A stretch of DNA of 64,000 nt from assembly GCA_958510825.1 (NCBI GenBank), contig OY294048.1, positions 22,709,589-22,773,588 on the forward strand. The letters run 5' to 3'. Positions 53,925 through 64,000 of this stretch are shown here, piece by piece. The stretch comes from Brachypterus glaber (Eukaryota; Arthropoda; Insecta; Coleoptera; Kateretidae). The first letter of the stretch is position 1. The number at the start of each line of letters is the position of its first letter. The position numbers and the translations under genes are program-made. The notes below the pieces were generated by a model. That model was given only the letters and a program-made list of their open reading frames with translations, was not told the origin of the DNA and did no database searches.

Positions 53925-55100
53925 AGGGGATTGTAACTATTCACCCTAGTTTCATTTAAAAAACCGAATTGAGTAATCAATCATTGTGAGGCATGATTGA
54001 TGCTATGTGACGACAGACGTCAGGTCTTTGCACTGTATGTAAATGGGCCATATTGTGCGGATGTCGCGCAAAATGCCTGCCTTGGCATTGACACGACACC
54101 CCGTTTGCATTGTGTTCGAACCAAAGCAGCTAATATTGGGACAAATTCTCTTTTATTTATATTTTTAACTTTCTTATGTTATGTTTATTTATTGTTTTTG
54201 AAATCGACCTGAAAAAATTGCATTTTTGGATACAGGACTTCATGAAAAGCCAAAAAATGTAAAAAAGTGTCTCTCTGTCTGTTTATATCCAAAAAAGATG
54301 ATTTTCGTAAAAAAAAATTTTCGGTCTATCTGTCGGTCTGTCTGCGAAATTTGTGACCACGATAACAGAAAGAACACTTCAAGTTAAAAACATTACATTT
54401 GGACAGTAAAGTTAGGACTGGGATTTTTTTCATAAAAATCGAGGTAAAAGGGGGTAAACAATATTTTTGCACATTTTTTTATTTCTAGACTAAAGAAGTT
54501 TTTTAAATTATTATTATTATCCATATTATCCATAAAATCACTCGCTTGGGGGAGATGTCCAAATCAAATTGAGCAAGGACGAGGAAAGGGTCTAAAATCA
54601 ACAATTTTTTAATTTACAAATTTCTTAGATGAGCCTGTAATAAATACAGTATTAAAATAATAAAACTAAAAAAAAATTAATAAAAAGTTTATTTTATTAG
54701 TTATTATTACTTTTAAATAATTGATACTGCAACTCCGTGAAAAGACATTTGACCGAAATTTAAAAGTCAGTCATTTGCCATTGTTATTATATTATATATT
54801 ATTATTGTTATTCTATCAAATGACGATAGGTATGCGAAATTACAGTATCACGGAAAAAATAATATTTTACGAAGGTATTGTAAAATCAATTTACAATACC
54901 TATTCAAATTTGCCTTCAAGCCATTGATATGGCTGCTAAGTTATTATAATAACTTAACAGCCAACTTAACTCTATAAAGTTAAGTTAGCTTATGTCGTTA
55001 AAGCCCATAATTTTTGTTTGTGAATAACAAAACTAATTCGTAAAAACTTTTAGATTCCGACCCTGAACTTCATTTATTCGAGAAAAACGTAAACTTGGTT
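53925..55100. other. Unassigned AT-rich DNA
   Basis: GGTCTATCTGTCGGTCTGTC (54321-54340) is a CTGT-rich tract. The 71-codon frame at 53997-54212 has no domain. Nothing else seen. Confidence 0.4.
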
Positions 55101-55308
55101 ATCATCGAAACAGTGTTGCCAGATTTGGAATTTTTAATGCTTTTTAAAAATTTTATTCGTATAAAAATATACCTCTCTTTAACAGATACTACAACAGACA
55201 TATGATGTGATGGTTCAGTCTGTTTAAGTATCTGATAGAGAGAAGTATTGTTTTATACCAATACGATTTTTAAAAGGCATTGTTAAGGCAACACTGTTTC
55301 TATGATAT
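55101..55308. repeat. Foldback MITE (about 85-bp arms)
   Basis: CGAAACAGTGTTGCCAGATT ... CTCTCTTTAACAGATAC on the left; GTATCTGATAGAGAG ... GGCAACACTGTTTCTATGAT on the right. No flanking duplication assigned. Confidence 0.78.
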
Positions 55309-56152
55309 ATGTGGAGGTGGGTCCTTTGATGGCATTCGCTCTCGCTGTCCCCACTTCTATCTCTCTTTCAGCTTCACCTAAGGTTGTAATCTCTTCGCCT
55401 CATCGCAAACTGTCGTAGACTTTTTAAATTCTCTGAATATGTCCCTACAAGAGCGAAGGGGTTAAGTGTGGACCTGTTATAGAAGTTCATTTCAGTGATA
55501 ATAAGACGTAAGAAAATAACGTAAAAATAAACGACGACCCGAACGATTTTTTTATATTTGCCTAAACTATTTCTTATTAACATAACAAATTATAAAAAAT
55601 ACAGGGCCGGAAAAAAATCAAAATTTTCAGAAAACCACAAATAAAATGGACGTATAAAAAAATCGATTTGGATTTATAGTAAATAAAATAAAGTTAGATA
55701 ATATTACGTGTTTCCTTTAGGTTTAGCTGCAATGTTCGTGATTTACTAAACTCCTTCACAAGGAAGTTAATATACTTAGCAAAGGCATGCATAACTATGC
55801 GACTATATCCGTTACTTACCACATTAAAGGAAGTAAACTGTATCTAATAGCTTTAAACCACATATTGCAGTACAATTAATTGGTCGATTTATTTGACATG
55901 TTTCAATTTATAATGATGGCCTTGAGACATTTCAAAATATTTAAATTAAAATTAATAGGTTATTTAGCAAATAATCTTAATACAGGGTGTCCCAGCTAAG
56001 ACAGATCTACCGGTTTTTGGCGTTATTATTAAAACTATAGAAATACAATTTATAAAGCGATATGTGTGCCCGATCTAAAGTTTTCTACTAGCATTTATTT
56101 CTGATATTTTTTTAACTGTTGCTTTAAATAATATTGTTAAAAAGTGAATATA
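55309..56152. other. Unassigned DNA with an isolated TIR fragment
   Basis: ACAGGGTGTCCCAGCTAAGA at 55983 is a typical MITE end without a partner. No gene. Confidence 0.4.
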
Positions 56153-56481
56153 CAGGGTGTCTCAACGAAGCCTGCCTCGGTCGATATATAGTAAAGTATC
56201 CACTTTAGAGAAAAACTTTAAAGGGTATGGTTTTAAAAAAGGCAGATTCTAAAAATATTTTGAAACATACAGGGTGGTCCTCCTAGGGTGGGTAATATCT
56301 GACTTAGTTTTTTTAAACGGAATGGTATATTTTTTATTATGTTATCTTGCTATAAAAATACCTTTATTTTAATATCATATTGTGCCTTTTTTAAAACCAT
56401 ACAACTTTTCCCTTTAAAATTTTTCTATAAAGTGGATACTTTACTATATATCGACCGAGTCAGTTTCGTTGAGACACCCTG
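56153..56481. mobile_element. TA-flanked foldback MITE, CAGGGTGTCTCAACGAA termini (329 bp)
   Basis: Left CAGGGTGTCTCAACGAAGC and CGGTCGATATATAGTAAAGT; right ends are the complements, closing with GAGACACCCTG. TA flanks at 56151-56152 and 56482-56483. A further CAGGGTGG end at 56270 lies in the loop, so it may be a composite. Confidence 0.88.
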
Positions 56482-56483
56482 TA

Positions 56484-57003
56484 TATTAAACTATTCTTTA
56501 ATTTATTTACATTTGTTAAAAAAAACATAATATTAAATTATTTTTTAATTAATTTCTTTAAAATCTATTAATTTTCTCTACTTAAGCAGTACAGCGAATG
56601 GCCCCCAAATAGTGATTGGCCACCTAAATTTCAAATTAAAATAATAACTTTTCTCTACGACTGCTTTAGAATGTAAGCAAATACACACACTTTTCAAATA
56701 CAGAATGAATCCATTCTAGCTCTAGATACGGTATGACAATTCCGTATCAAGTGTTAGAATGAGCACATGTAGTGTCATCTCTTATTTATAAAAGTAAAGA
56801 AAACTGTAGCAAAATTAGCAAAAATATATATACCATGAAATATTGAATAATTTAATGCAATTTAAAGTTTTGCGTTAAAATTACATAAAGTTTATTAGTT
56901 TTTCTTAATATTTGACCAGTTTTTTATCAATTTAGTTCAAAAAATTAAAACTGCTCCATCTATTGTTGAATATTTAAACCTGATATATGTCACAACAATC
57001 TGA
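56484..57003. other. Unassigned AT-rich DNA
   Basis: Nothing recognisable. Confidence 0.35.
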
Positions 57004-57187
57004 AATGTGACACCCAGGGTTATTGTGACATGTCCTGTTATAATTCTTCTAAACTAGTTTATATCCAATCCAACCCTGGCATTAGGTTTTTGACAGTATT
57101 AAATATTTCGCGTAAAATTTCGATTTGATTTAAACTTGTTTAGAAGAATTATAACAGGACATGTCACAATTACCCTGGGTGTCACAT
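57004..57187. repeat. Short inverted-repeat element (about 50-bp arms)
   Basis: AATGTGACACCCAGGG, GACATGTCCTGTTATAATTC and TTCTAAAC on the left mirror 57138-57187. Arms are nearly perfect except for one or two changes, so it is young. Confidence 0.85.
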
Positions 57188-57423
57188 TTAGCCTAATCCA
57201 CTGTAACCTTCAATTTTTGCATTATAATTTGTAAATATGTGCTAAAATTAAATAAAAATCTTTTTTAAGTACTGATTCAATAAAATTATTAAATAACATT
57301 AATTGCTTTATTTAAAAATATGTGTTTTGTTGCATTTACAATGTCGAGTCACAAAAAACATTGTTTTTAACCTTGTCCGCAGTTTAAAGCCATACAGTGT
57401 TTCATATTTGCAGTCGAAGAAAA

Positions 57424-57556
57424 AGTATAGTCTATAACACGTATGGAATAGTCATTCCGCGCTCGCGGGACCGTCATACTCGCCTGCCGGCTCGTATGAC
57501 AAACTTACCACTCGCGCGGAATATTGTCTATTCCACACTAGTTATAAAATATACTA
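57424..57556. repeat. Inverted-repeat MITE with GC-rich centre
   Basis: AGTATAGTCTATAACACGTA / TGGAATAGTCATTCCGCGC against its complement; the core 57463-57512 is much richer in GC (CGCTCGCGGGACCG, CGCCTGCCGGCTCG) than its surroundings. Confidence 0.75.
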
Positions 57557-57804
57557 TTCTGCATGTTTTATTTAAAATTTGTAATGTACTTTGAATACCC
57601 TTGATTATGCTAGTTTACGTGAACGCATTTAATTTATTCTAGGGATCTACTGTATAATAATAACAAAATTATTAATTGATGTGTGCAAGCGTTTTGTGCA
57701 AATCTGCATTTTCTTAAGAAAAAGTTAAGAAACGCCTCAACTTTGGTAAGTTTTTTCTTAATACCGGTATAATTTAGCATTGATATATAATTTCTATTGG
57801 TTAT
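57557..57804. other. Unassigned AT-rich DNA
   Basis: Short; no feature. Confidence 0.35.
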
Positions 57805-57893
57805 ATCGTCGGCTAACATGTAAAAGGCACTAAGTCACTTTTTTGCAAAAATGAGATTTAAATGACACTGTAATTAATTTTTGATAATCTATG
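57805..57893 (+). repeat. Repeat C copy 2, left half
   Basis: ATATCGTCGGCTAACATGTA and GGCACTAAGTCACTTTTTTG match the reverse of 39833-39925. Confidence 0.82.
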
Positions 57894-58212
57894 TACCGGG
57901 TGATCCAAAGTTCCCGACCCAATCAGTTTTCTCCGAAACGGTAAAAGTTATGGAAAAATTTTTATCGGGTTTTTAGATGGGGTCACCTAAGCTACAAATT
58001 AAGGTGGATTTAAGGTTTTCAGTTTAGTGAATGGTGGGTCATTTTTTTAATTTTTAGTGGCATGTATAGGAAAACTAACTTAAATCGAATAATATTTTAA
58101 TTTTATATATTTATCACACAAAGTGTTTAATATACACACAAGCGTTAAGAAGTTATTTTGTAAATAATATTTTTTACCTTAAGTCAAGTTATTTTAAAGG
58201 AAAAAACAGGCA

Positions 58213-58290
58213 GTCGGTGGTTCAGTTGGTTTAGGCAGGTTAGATTTGCAAACTTCCAAAAATGGTGTGGGTTCAAATCTCAACAGCGGT
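58213..58290 (+). promoter_or_regulatory. tRNA-like sequence (A box and B box), left arm
   Basis: A box TGGTTCAGTTGG at 58218-58229 fits TRGYNNARNNGG; B box GGTTCAAATCT at 58270-58280 fits GGTTCRANTCC except the last base. Spacing of about 40 nt is normal for RNA polymerase III. I could not draw a full cloverleaf, so it is a tRNA-derived promoter candidate and not called as a tRNA gene. Confidence 0.55.
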
Positions 58291-58690
58291 ACTACTTTTT
58301 TTATAAATATTATTTAAGTTTTTGTTATTTTTTAATAGTGTTAGTTTTTTTTGTGGTTTATCAATATTCCATTAATTTTATTATACGGGGTATTTGTAGA
58401 TTTTAAAAGAAAATAAATAGTTCAATCAAATATAAAATTAAGAGTCAACTCAATTTAAAATTTTAATTGATCACTAAAATTAAAATAACTTTCAATTTCG
58501 GGTTTAGACCGTGCAGATGGATTTTTAGTTTCATTTGTAGTAAATTCTCTATATTTTTTAATGCCTTTTAGCGCAAAAAAGGCCTAAGTGATAACAATTT
58601 TTTTTTATTAAAATAAATTTTATTAAAACAATCTAATAAGCTATGTATTTGGAACTTATCACCTCTTTAAAATGCAATCTTTGACAAAAA

Positions 58691-59609
58691 TTACAACTTT
58701 TAGACCATCGACAAAACAGTTTATGACTAAAAAAAACGTTCCCACTTCTGCTAGAATTACAACTGTTATATTTTTTACCCATGAAATATGCAATTTTTTC
58801 TAATTTCAAGATTCACTACTGCTAAAATTACAAGGTCTTAGCGAAGAAGATTTACTGTGGGGGGGGAGGTAGAAATTCATTTTTTAATCTAAAATTAAAA
58901 CTTTTATTCCCTCGACAAAAAAGTTGATGACTAAAAAAAGAATGTTTCCACTACAGCTAAAATTACAACTTTTTTATTTTTAACATGTTGTCTGCCAAAT
59001 ACAAGTTAATTCTTAGTTGGCAGTATGTTGTTGGAGGCTCACTACGAGAATACTCGTTTTAACTGTATTAATTTAGGCAACATGGTGTCAGCGAACAGAC
59101 AACTAATTTCCCCTTGACAGTTAAAGTGTTAATCCATAAAATATTCAACGTTTTCTAATTTTAAGATAGGTGGGTGTGGTTCCCCCTATCCCTCCATAGC
59201 TACAGCCCTGGCTGTGCGCCACCTCTATTTTTTTTTATTCTGAAAAAATAGAGTGGTAATCTACTCAGCCTAATTAACAACTTTGTGGGATAAGACCTCT
59301 AAAATTAAAAAAGAAAAACAAAACTCTAGGTATCCTAATGAACCGTCAACATAATTTTAAATTTTAAAATTTTACCACCACTAAAGTTAAAAGAAAATTT
59401 AGTTTGGGGCTTAGACCATGTATGGCGATTATTGGTCGTGGTATTAAATCCATCAACAAGGTCTAAACTCAAGAGAGAAAATTCTTCTACACGACACTCC
59501 TAAAATAAATGAAATAAAGAAAAAAAGTCACCCCTTTTTTCTTATAAAATTTGTTGTCCGTACTGTTCTAAGTAAAAAACATTAACACCGTTTTGGGGCA
59601 CTTGGCTTT
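58691..59609. other. Loop of the foldback transposon
   Basis: Non-palindromic 0.9 kb. CTAAAATTACAACTTTT-type blocks recur (about 58690, 58760, 58900, 58960), a weak diverged direct repeat. No gene. Confidence 0.5.
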
Positions 59610-59997
59610 TTTTTAAAAGAATGCTTTTTAAAAAGGTGATAAGTTCCAAATAATATCTTATTAGGTTTCTTTAATAACATTTATTTCAATACAAAAATTA
59701 TGTGTTATTACTTAGGCCTTTTTTGCGTTAAAATGCATTAAAAAAATATAGAGAATGTATAATAAATAAAACTAACAACCCATCTACATGGTCTAAACCC
59801 GAAAGTAAAAGTTCTTTTAATTTTAGTGGTCAATTAAAATTTTAAATTTAAAACGATTGAACTATTTATTGTGTTTTAAAATCTACAAATACCCTGTATA
59901 ATAAAAATAATGGAACATTAATAAACCACAAAAACACTAATACTATTAAAAAAAAATAACAAAAACTTAAATAATATTAATAAAAAAGGTACTTCCG

Positions 59998-60062
59998 CTG
60001 TTGAGATTTGAACCCAGACCATTGTATATTTTTACTGCCTAAACCAACTGAACCACTGACTT
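59998..60062 (-). promoter_or_regulatory. tRNA-like sequence, right arm
   Basis: On the minus strand the A box TGGTTCAGTTGG (60044-60055) and B box GGTTCAAATCT (60004-60014) are identical to the left arm, while the sequence between them has diverged and shortened. Confidence 0.55.
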
Positions 60063-60347
60063 CCATGTTTTTTCGTTTAAAATAACTTCACTTAAGGTGA
60101 AAAATATTGTTTAGAAAATAACTTCTTAACGCTTGTATGTATATTAAAGACTTTGTGTCATAAATATATAAAATTAAAATATTATTCGATTTAAGTTAGT
60201 TTTCCTATACTTGCCACTAAAAATTAAACAAATGACTATCGCTACGCCCATCATTCACTAAACTGAAAACCTTCAATCCACCTTAATTTGTAACTTTTAC
60301 CGTTTCGGAGAAAACTGATTGGGTCGGGAACTTTGGATCACCCGGTA

Positions 60348-60485
60348 CAGGTAAACCGAACTAACTTCTAGGTGGACTGCCAAGAGAGTTACCCACTACA
60401 CAAAACGCACCAATTTGATTTTGATTAAAAATTTATCTGGCAATAGGCAGTAAGTCACTTAGTACACTTAGTGTTATTTACTTTT
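60348..60485 (+). repeat. Repeat C copy 2, right half
   Basis: AACCGAACTAACTTCTAGG, GGACTGCCAAGAGAGTTACC and TCTGGCAATAGGCAGTAAGT match the reverse of 39700-39830. Confidence 0.85.
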
Positions 60486-61108
60486 TTGTTGTATAACTTA
60501 CATGCAAATGTTTCTTTGTTCAATTTTTTTCAAAAAGTCATTCAAAAAATAGTTATAAAGGAATAAAGCCAATTAAATTATCTATATATTTATATAAATT
60601 TTATATTTCTTAATCTAATACTAAAATTTTATTCAAAAAATTTTAAGAGAAAATTTTTACGATTACATGACAAAAAAGTGACATCAACTGTACAGACCAC
60701 ATACGAAGTTCTGGCACTAAGTAAGGTGTTTTGTCACTTAGGGTACCATTAAGCGAAAGTTCAATGTATGATGCATGCAGTTTTTCTAAAAATTGACTGT
60801 TAATACTTGCCCCTATTAACACTAGCCCCCTTCGCCTACTTATAAAAGAATTAGGGCGGCCAATCACTATAATTGATAAAGGACAATCATTGTTTTTTTT
60901 TTTGGCCAATCACTGTACTTTTGTGCATATTTCCATTTATTATTTTATTGTAAATTTTATGTTAATGGATATAAAACAAGCCGTGAAGATATGTATGTAT
61001 GTATTCCATTATACAAGGTTATTCTTTTAAATGGTACACCCACCGTAACTTTTGAACGGGATGAGATATAAACTGTATATTTGGAATATGCATATTACAA
61101 AACGAAAA
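60486..61108. other. Unassigned AT-rich DNA
   Basis: The 88-codon minus frame at 60643-60909 has no known domain. CTGGCACTAAGTAAGGTG near 60708 echoes repeat C ends. Confidence 0.4.
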
Positions 61109-61650
61109 CTATCATTTGTCATATTTTCCAATTTTTTTATTCGGTAAGGAGCCGCCAGGGAGGCAGTGGTGGACAATATTTTTAATGACATCCTAGGTCT
61201 TTTGATACGTAATTTTAAGGAGCCTAAAATTCTCTATTTATCTATTTAAGTATTTATTTTTTATTTTTTTTTTGAAGATTTTTTTTTCTTCAAAATTATG
61301 AAAATTTTTAGTATTGTTGAAAAATTAATTTTGGAAATTTTGCTCAAAAAGGTCCAAATAGTTAATACAAGGTGTATTATCATGTTAAGACTAATTATTT
61401 ATTATTTTCATGTAAAATGTTTATTATTGCACAAAATATTAAAAATTTGAATAATTTTGAAGAAAAAAAAACTTAAAAAAAAATATTAAAAAATTAATAG
61501 TTACACAGTAAATAAAAAAATTTAGGCTCTTAAAAATGACGTATCACAATACCTAGGATGCCATTTGTTCCCCATTGCCTCCCTGGCGCCACCTTACCGA
61601 AAAAAAAAAAATGGAAAAATATGGCAATGATAATTATTATTGAGTGATTT
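61109..61650. repeat. Inverted repeat with about 145-bp arms
   Basis: CATATTTTCCAATTTTTTTA, TCGGTAAGG..GCCAGGGAGGCA and ACATCCTAGGT.TTTTGATACGT mirror 61495-61650. The loop is A/T homopolymer-rich. No coding. Confidence 0.8.
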
Positions 61651-61875
61651 ACATATTCCTTTGCTTTAAAATGAATGTGGGATACGCCATACCTAACTTT
61701 AACCGTTTTCGAGCTATTTGCAAATTATTGTGAAAAAGCCGTATTGCTGTTAAAATTTATTATTTTCATTTCATTTATTTAATCATGATACAGGGTTTAC
61801 ATTCGTCAAAATATTATAAATTAAAAATAAATAAATAAATAAATAAGGGACATTACAATAATATAAAAATAAACA
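61651..61875. other. LINE 3' flank
   Basis: AT-rich with an AATA repeat (61825-61845), probably the 3' UTR/tail region of the minus-strand LINE. Confidence 0.45.
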
Positions 61876-62025
61876 TTAAACTAGATCGCTTAAATTACTA
61901 TTTAAAAATTCTTCCCCACTTTCAAAAGCCTTCTGCAAAAGGTAATTTTTTAACTTTCTTTTAAACGCATTTAGAGGTAGGTTTTTGACGGCAACAGGCA
62001 AATGGTTAAAAAAATTTGGACCAAA
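61876..62025 (-). pseudogene. LINE ORF2 C-terminus (second half)
   Basis: FFGPNFFNHLPVAVKNLPLN, AFKRKLKNYLLQKAFESGEE and FLNSNLSDLV then stop at 61876: the YNxLP...FKxxLKxxLL tail of LINE ORF2 proteins. Continues 63823-64000 after the inserted element. Confidence 0.78.
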
Positions 62026-62212
62026 GAAAGGACATGGCACAATTTATAGGGAATTTTGGCCCTCGGTGAAATTTGCTAAATTTTTTATGTTTTAGTTTAT
62101 ACTTTTTTAAAAGGAATTAGGAACGTTTCAAGCACTTTGTATGTACAGTTTTTTTTCTATAAGGAAAATAAAAAAATATTTTTGCCCTACACTCCTCATA
62201 AAAATATTTTTC

Positions 62213-62974
62213 TAGTATGCATTTTTTCGTTTGACAACTTGTCAGTGAAGGATATTCTGACGTATTTTTGAAGTTTTTTAGACTGTCAGTTTTATTGGGA
62301 AAAAGTAATGAAATACATATTGAAATTGGACAGAATAATTAAATAAGATGAAGAAAAGTGCAACAGAAATACTTCTTAAGGACTAAATTAGTGAAATACG
62401 TGAAATAAGTTATTTGCTAACCTGGTAAAAAGTACTAAAACGTATATAAAATTGAACTAAAGAATGAAATAAGAAGAAAAGCAGAATAGAAATACGTTTT
62501 AAGGGAATCGTTTGTAAAATAATAAGCAATTTTAATGCCAAAAGTGTATCCCTTATTTTTTGTACGGCAAAAAAAATACAATTATTTCCAAAAAAAACTA
62601 AGTTGAAAGTGAAATACTGTGTTTCTGTATAGAATAAATTATCCAATATAACTATCATACCGAGGGCTTCATAACAGGGCTGTATCAACCGTGTTAACAT
62701 GTAGAATAATTTGCTATGAAGCCCTCGATATGATTTAAAATATGAACACTAAAAAAAAGGAACCATGAATCAAGAAAATGCATCTTTCGATTATATTTTA
62801 AGCCAAATTCTCTTATTTTTGGACTAGCATTTCTTATGAACCTAATAACTGGCGCGGGTCTTTGAATGGAAATCCGCGCTCTTCATTTAAGATGTTAGCC
62901 TTAAAATAAGAGAATATGGTGTTGTACTTATCAAAAGACATGTGTCCTTGATTCAATTCTTTTTCACAGTATTA
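62213..62974. other. Interior of the TIR element
   Basis: AT-rich and non-coding. CCGAGGGCTTCATA near 62661 and TATGAAGCCCTCG near 62717 form a small hairpin-like pair, which may be part of an older nested MITE. Confidence 0.45.
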
Positions 62975-63399
62975 CACGGAAAAAAAAAATTATAGCTAGG
63001 AGCGCTATAACACACATACCAAGCAAATTATAATCGCTTATTATATAAATACAAGGCTTTCTCTTACAATTATGGCAGTCAGTGTAAAAATTTATATGAA
63101 ATACTTTAATTGTTTAGTGAATAATAAAATATAACAAATAGTATGGCATTTATAGCTTAAATAGATTTAATTATTGTCCGTGCTAATAATTTTTATAATA
63201 TAATAAAATTTCTGTAAATTTATAATAGTGCCTGTAATAAATATAATCGTGTCTGTAATATATATAATCGTTTCCAATTTATTTTTAACATTATTAGTTA
63301 TTGTGTCCCTTATAATCTATAGCTTAAATCACTATAATTTGCCACTGTTACCAAATATCTTATAATGTATAGCGCAGAGCCCACTAATTTCTTTCCGTG
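62975..63399. mobile_element. TA-flanked MITE, CACGGAAA termini, copy 2 (425 bp)
   Basis: Nearly identical to 11884-12307; TA flanks at 62973-62974 and 63400-63401. It lies inside the TIR element 62027-63814. Confidence 0.92.
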
Positions 63400-63822
63400 T
63401 ACATTAGGACATTTTTATAAAAAAATAAATAAAATGTTTTCATTTCCTCCCATTCGGGGCATCTGCTGTTGACCACCTTGACGGTTGCATACAAAGCAAT
63501 TTACTTGAAAAAAGGCTCTAAAAGCCATGCTAAATTAATTTTATATTACTAATAATATATAAAAAAATTAACAGACATCAGTTTGACTTATACCAATCAA
63601 GCTTTTTTCTTAATCATTAAGCTAATTAAACTTATTTTTATGAGGAGTTTGGGGCAAAAATATTTTTTTATTTTCGTTATAGAAAAAAAACTGTACATAC
63701 AAAGTGCTTGAAACGTTCCTAATTCCTTTTTAAAAAGCATAAACTAAAACATATAAAAAATTTAGCGAATTTCACCGAGGGCCAAAATTCCCTATAAATT
63801 GTGCCATGTCCTTTGAACCAAA

Positions 63823-64000
63823 CCTGCTGCTTTCTAGTCGTAGTATAGGAAGTCTAATGTTGTTACTTCTGGTGTTGCAGTCATGAATATTAGTCTGCAG
63901 AGTGTACTTTTCGGGATTTTGTTTTACATAAAGTAAAGTAATGTATATGTAGAGAGAAGGGACAGTCATGATATTTAGTTCTATAAACTTGTGCCGAACC
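63823..64000 (-). pseudogene. LINE ORF2 C-terminal region (first half)
   Basis: PSLYIYITLLYVKQNPEKYT, NIHDCNTRSNNIRLPILRLE, SSRFGS: the HDxxTRxxxxLxxPxxRL block that precedes the FxNxLP tail of Jockey/RTE-like ORF2 proteins. Open to the window end. The frame is cut by the element at 62027-63814. Confidence 0.75.

Larger units (their letters stand above)
57896..60345. mobile_element. TA-flanked foldback transposon, 2,450 bp, with tRNA-like promoters
   Basis: CCGGGTGATCCAAAGTTCCC at the left end and its complement at the right end, TA at 57894-57895 and 60346-60347. Arms about 0.8 kb (57896-58690 and 59610-60345). The insertion lies in repeat C, and the 39831 copy shows the same site with a single TA, so the boundaries are exact. 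No open frame of note. Each arm contains a tRNA-like A and B box. The mobilising transposase is unknown; TA suggests mariner/Tc1 type. Confidence 0.9.
62027..63814. mobile_element. TIR element inserted in a LINE (about 1.8 kb)
   Basis: AAAGGACATGGCAC at the left; GTGCCATGTCCTTT at the right. Inverted arms about 185 bp (62027-62212, 63636-63814) and over 90 percent identical by eye. Flanks GGACCAAA (62018-62025) and GAACCAAA (63815-63822) are a probable 8-bp duplication with one change. Contains the CACGGAAA MITE but no recognisable transposase. Superfamily uncertain; hAT- or P-type by duplication length. Confidence 0.72.

Noticed and set aside
58213..58290. Functional tRNA gene
   Set aside because: A and B boxes are present but I could not form a full cloverleaf with matching acceptor and T stems, and the same boxes are duplicated in the inverted arm.

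Overview
This is a strongly AT-rich stretch of an animal nuclear genome, most likely an insect. The signs are arthropod-type transposable elements (a THAP-domain P element, Tc1-like, CACTA-like, piggyBac-like and several LINE families), a spliceosomal intron inside one transposase, and very dense miniature and foldback elements. I recognise no host protein-coding gene. Almost everything interpretable is mobile DNA or its debris, and no intact autonomous coding set remains. Three 200-N scaffold gaps lie at 5081-5280, 25675-25874 and 53725-53924.

Layout. 1-5 kb: a Tc1-like transposase pseudogene split by a 4.56-kb P element with 51-bp inverted termini and an 8-bp target duplication. 5.3-5.7 kb: the C-terminus of a LINE. 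7.66-11.86 kb: a nearly full-length two-ORF LINE whose empty target site survives in a second copy of the host repeat at 13.6 kb. 11.9-15.5 kb: MITEs, a large inverted repeat and a 199-bp tandem duplication. 16.13-21.52 kb: the most unusual object, an element with CACTACCC ends, a TAA duplication and about 0.7-kb inverted arms, carrying a decayed zinc-finger gene that resembles a widespread uncharacterised arthropod protein family. Its right arm was later filled with tandem repeats and MITEs. 23.6-25.5 kb: 215-bp tandem repeats, a LINE tail and a TIR element. 25.9-36 kb: mostly featureless AT-rich DNA with a 140-bp tandem array and a TTAA-flanked element.

34.5-43.5 kb: several Helitron-like 3' ends (hairpin then CTAG before T), a 0.56-kb foldback and duplicated repeat families. 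43.6-48 kb: minisatellites, a 345-bp tandem array, a LINE reverse-transcriptase fragment and a TA-flanked MITE, bracketed by inverted copies of one repeat. 48.6-50.6 kb: a Jockey-like LINE that has lost its catalytic box. 51.7-53.7 kb: a 2-kb nested palindrome running into a gap. 55-60.5 kb: several foldback MITEs and a 2,450-bp TA-flanked palindromic element with a tRNA-like promoter in each arm; its empty site is preserved at 39.8 kb. 61.1-64 kb: a TIR element inserted in another LINE, with a young MITE nested inside it.

The genes do not work together. The useful content is the insertion history: two elements have empty sites inside the same window, nesting gives relative ages, and two MITE copies about 51 kb apart are almost identical, which points to recent activity.
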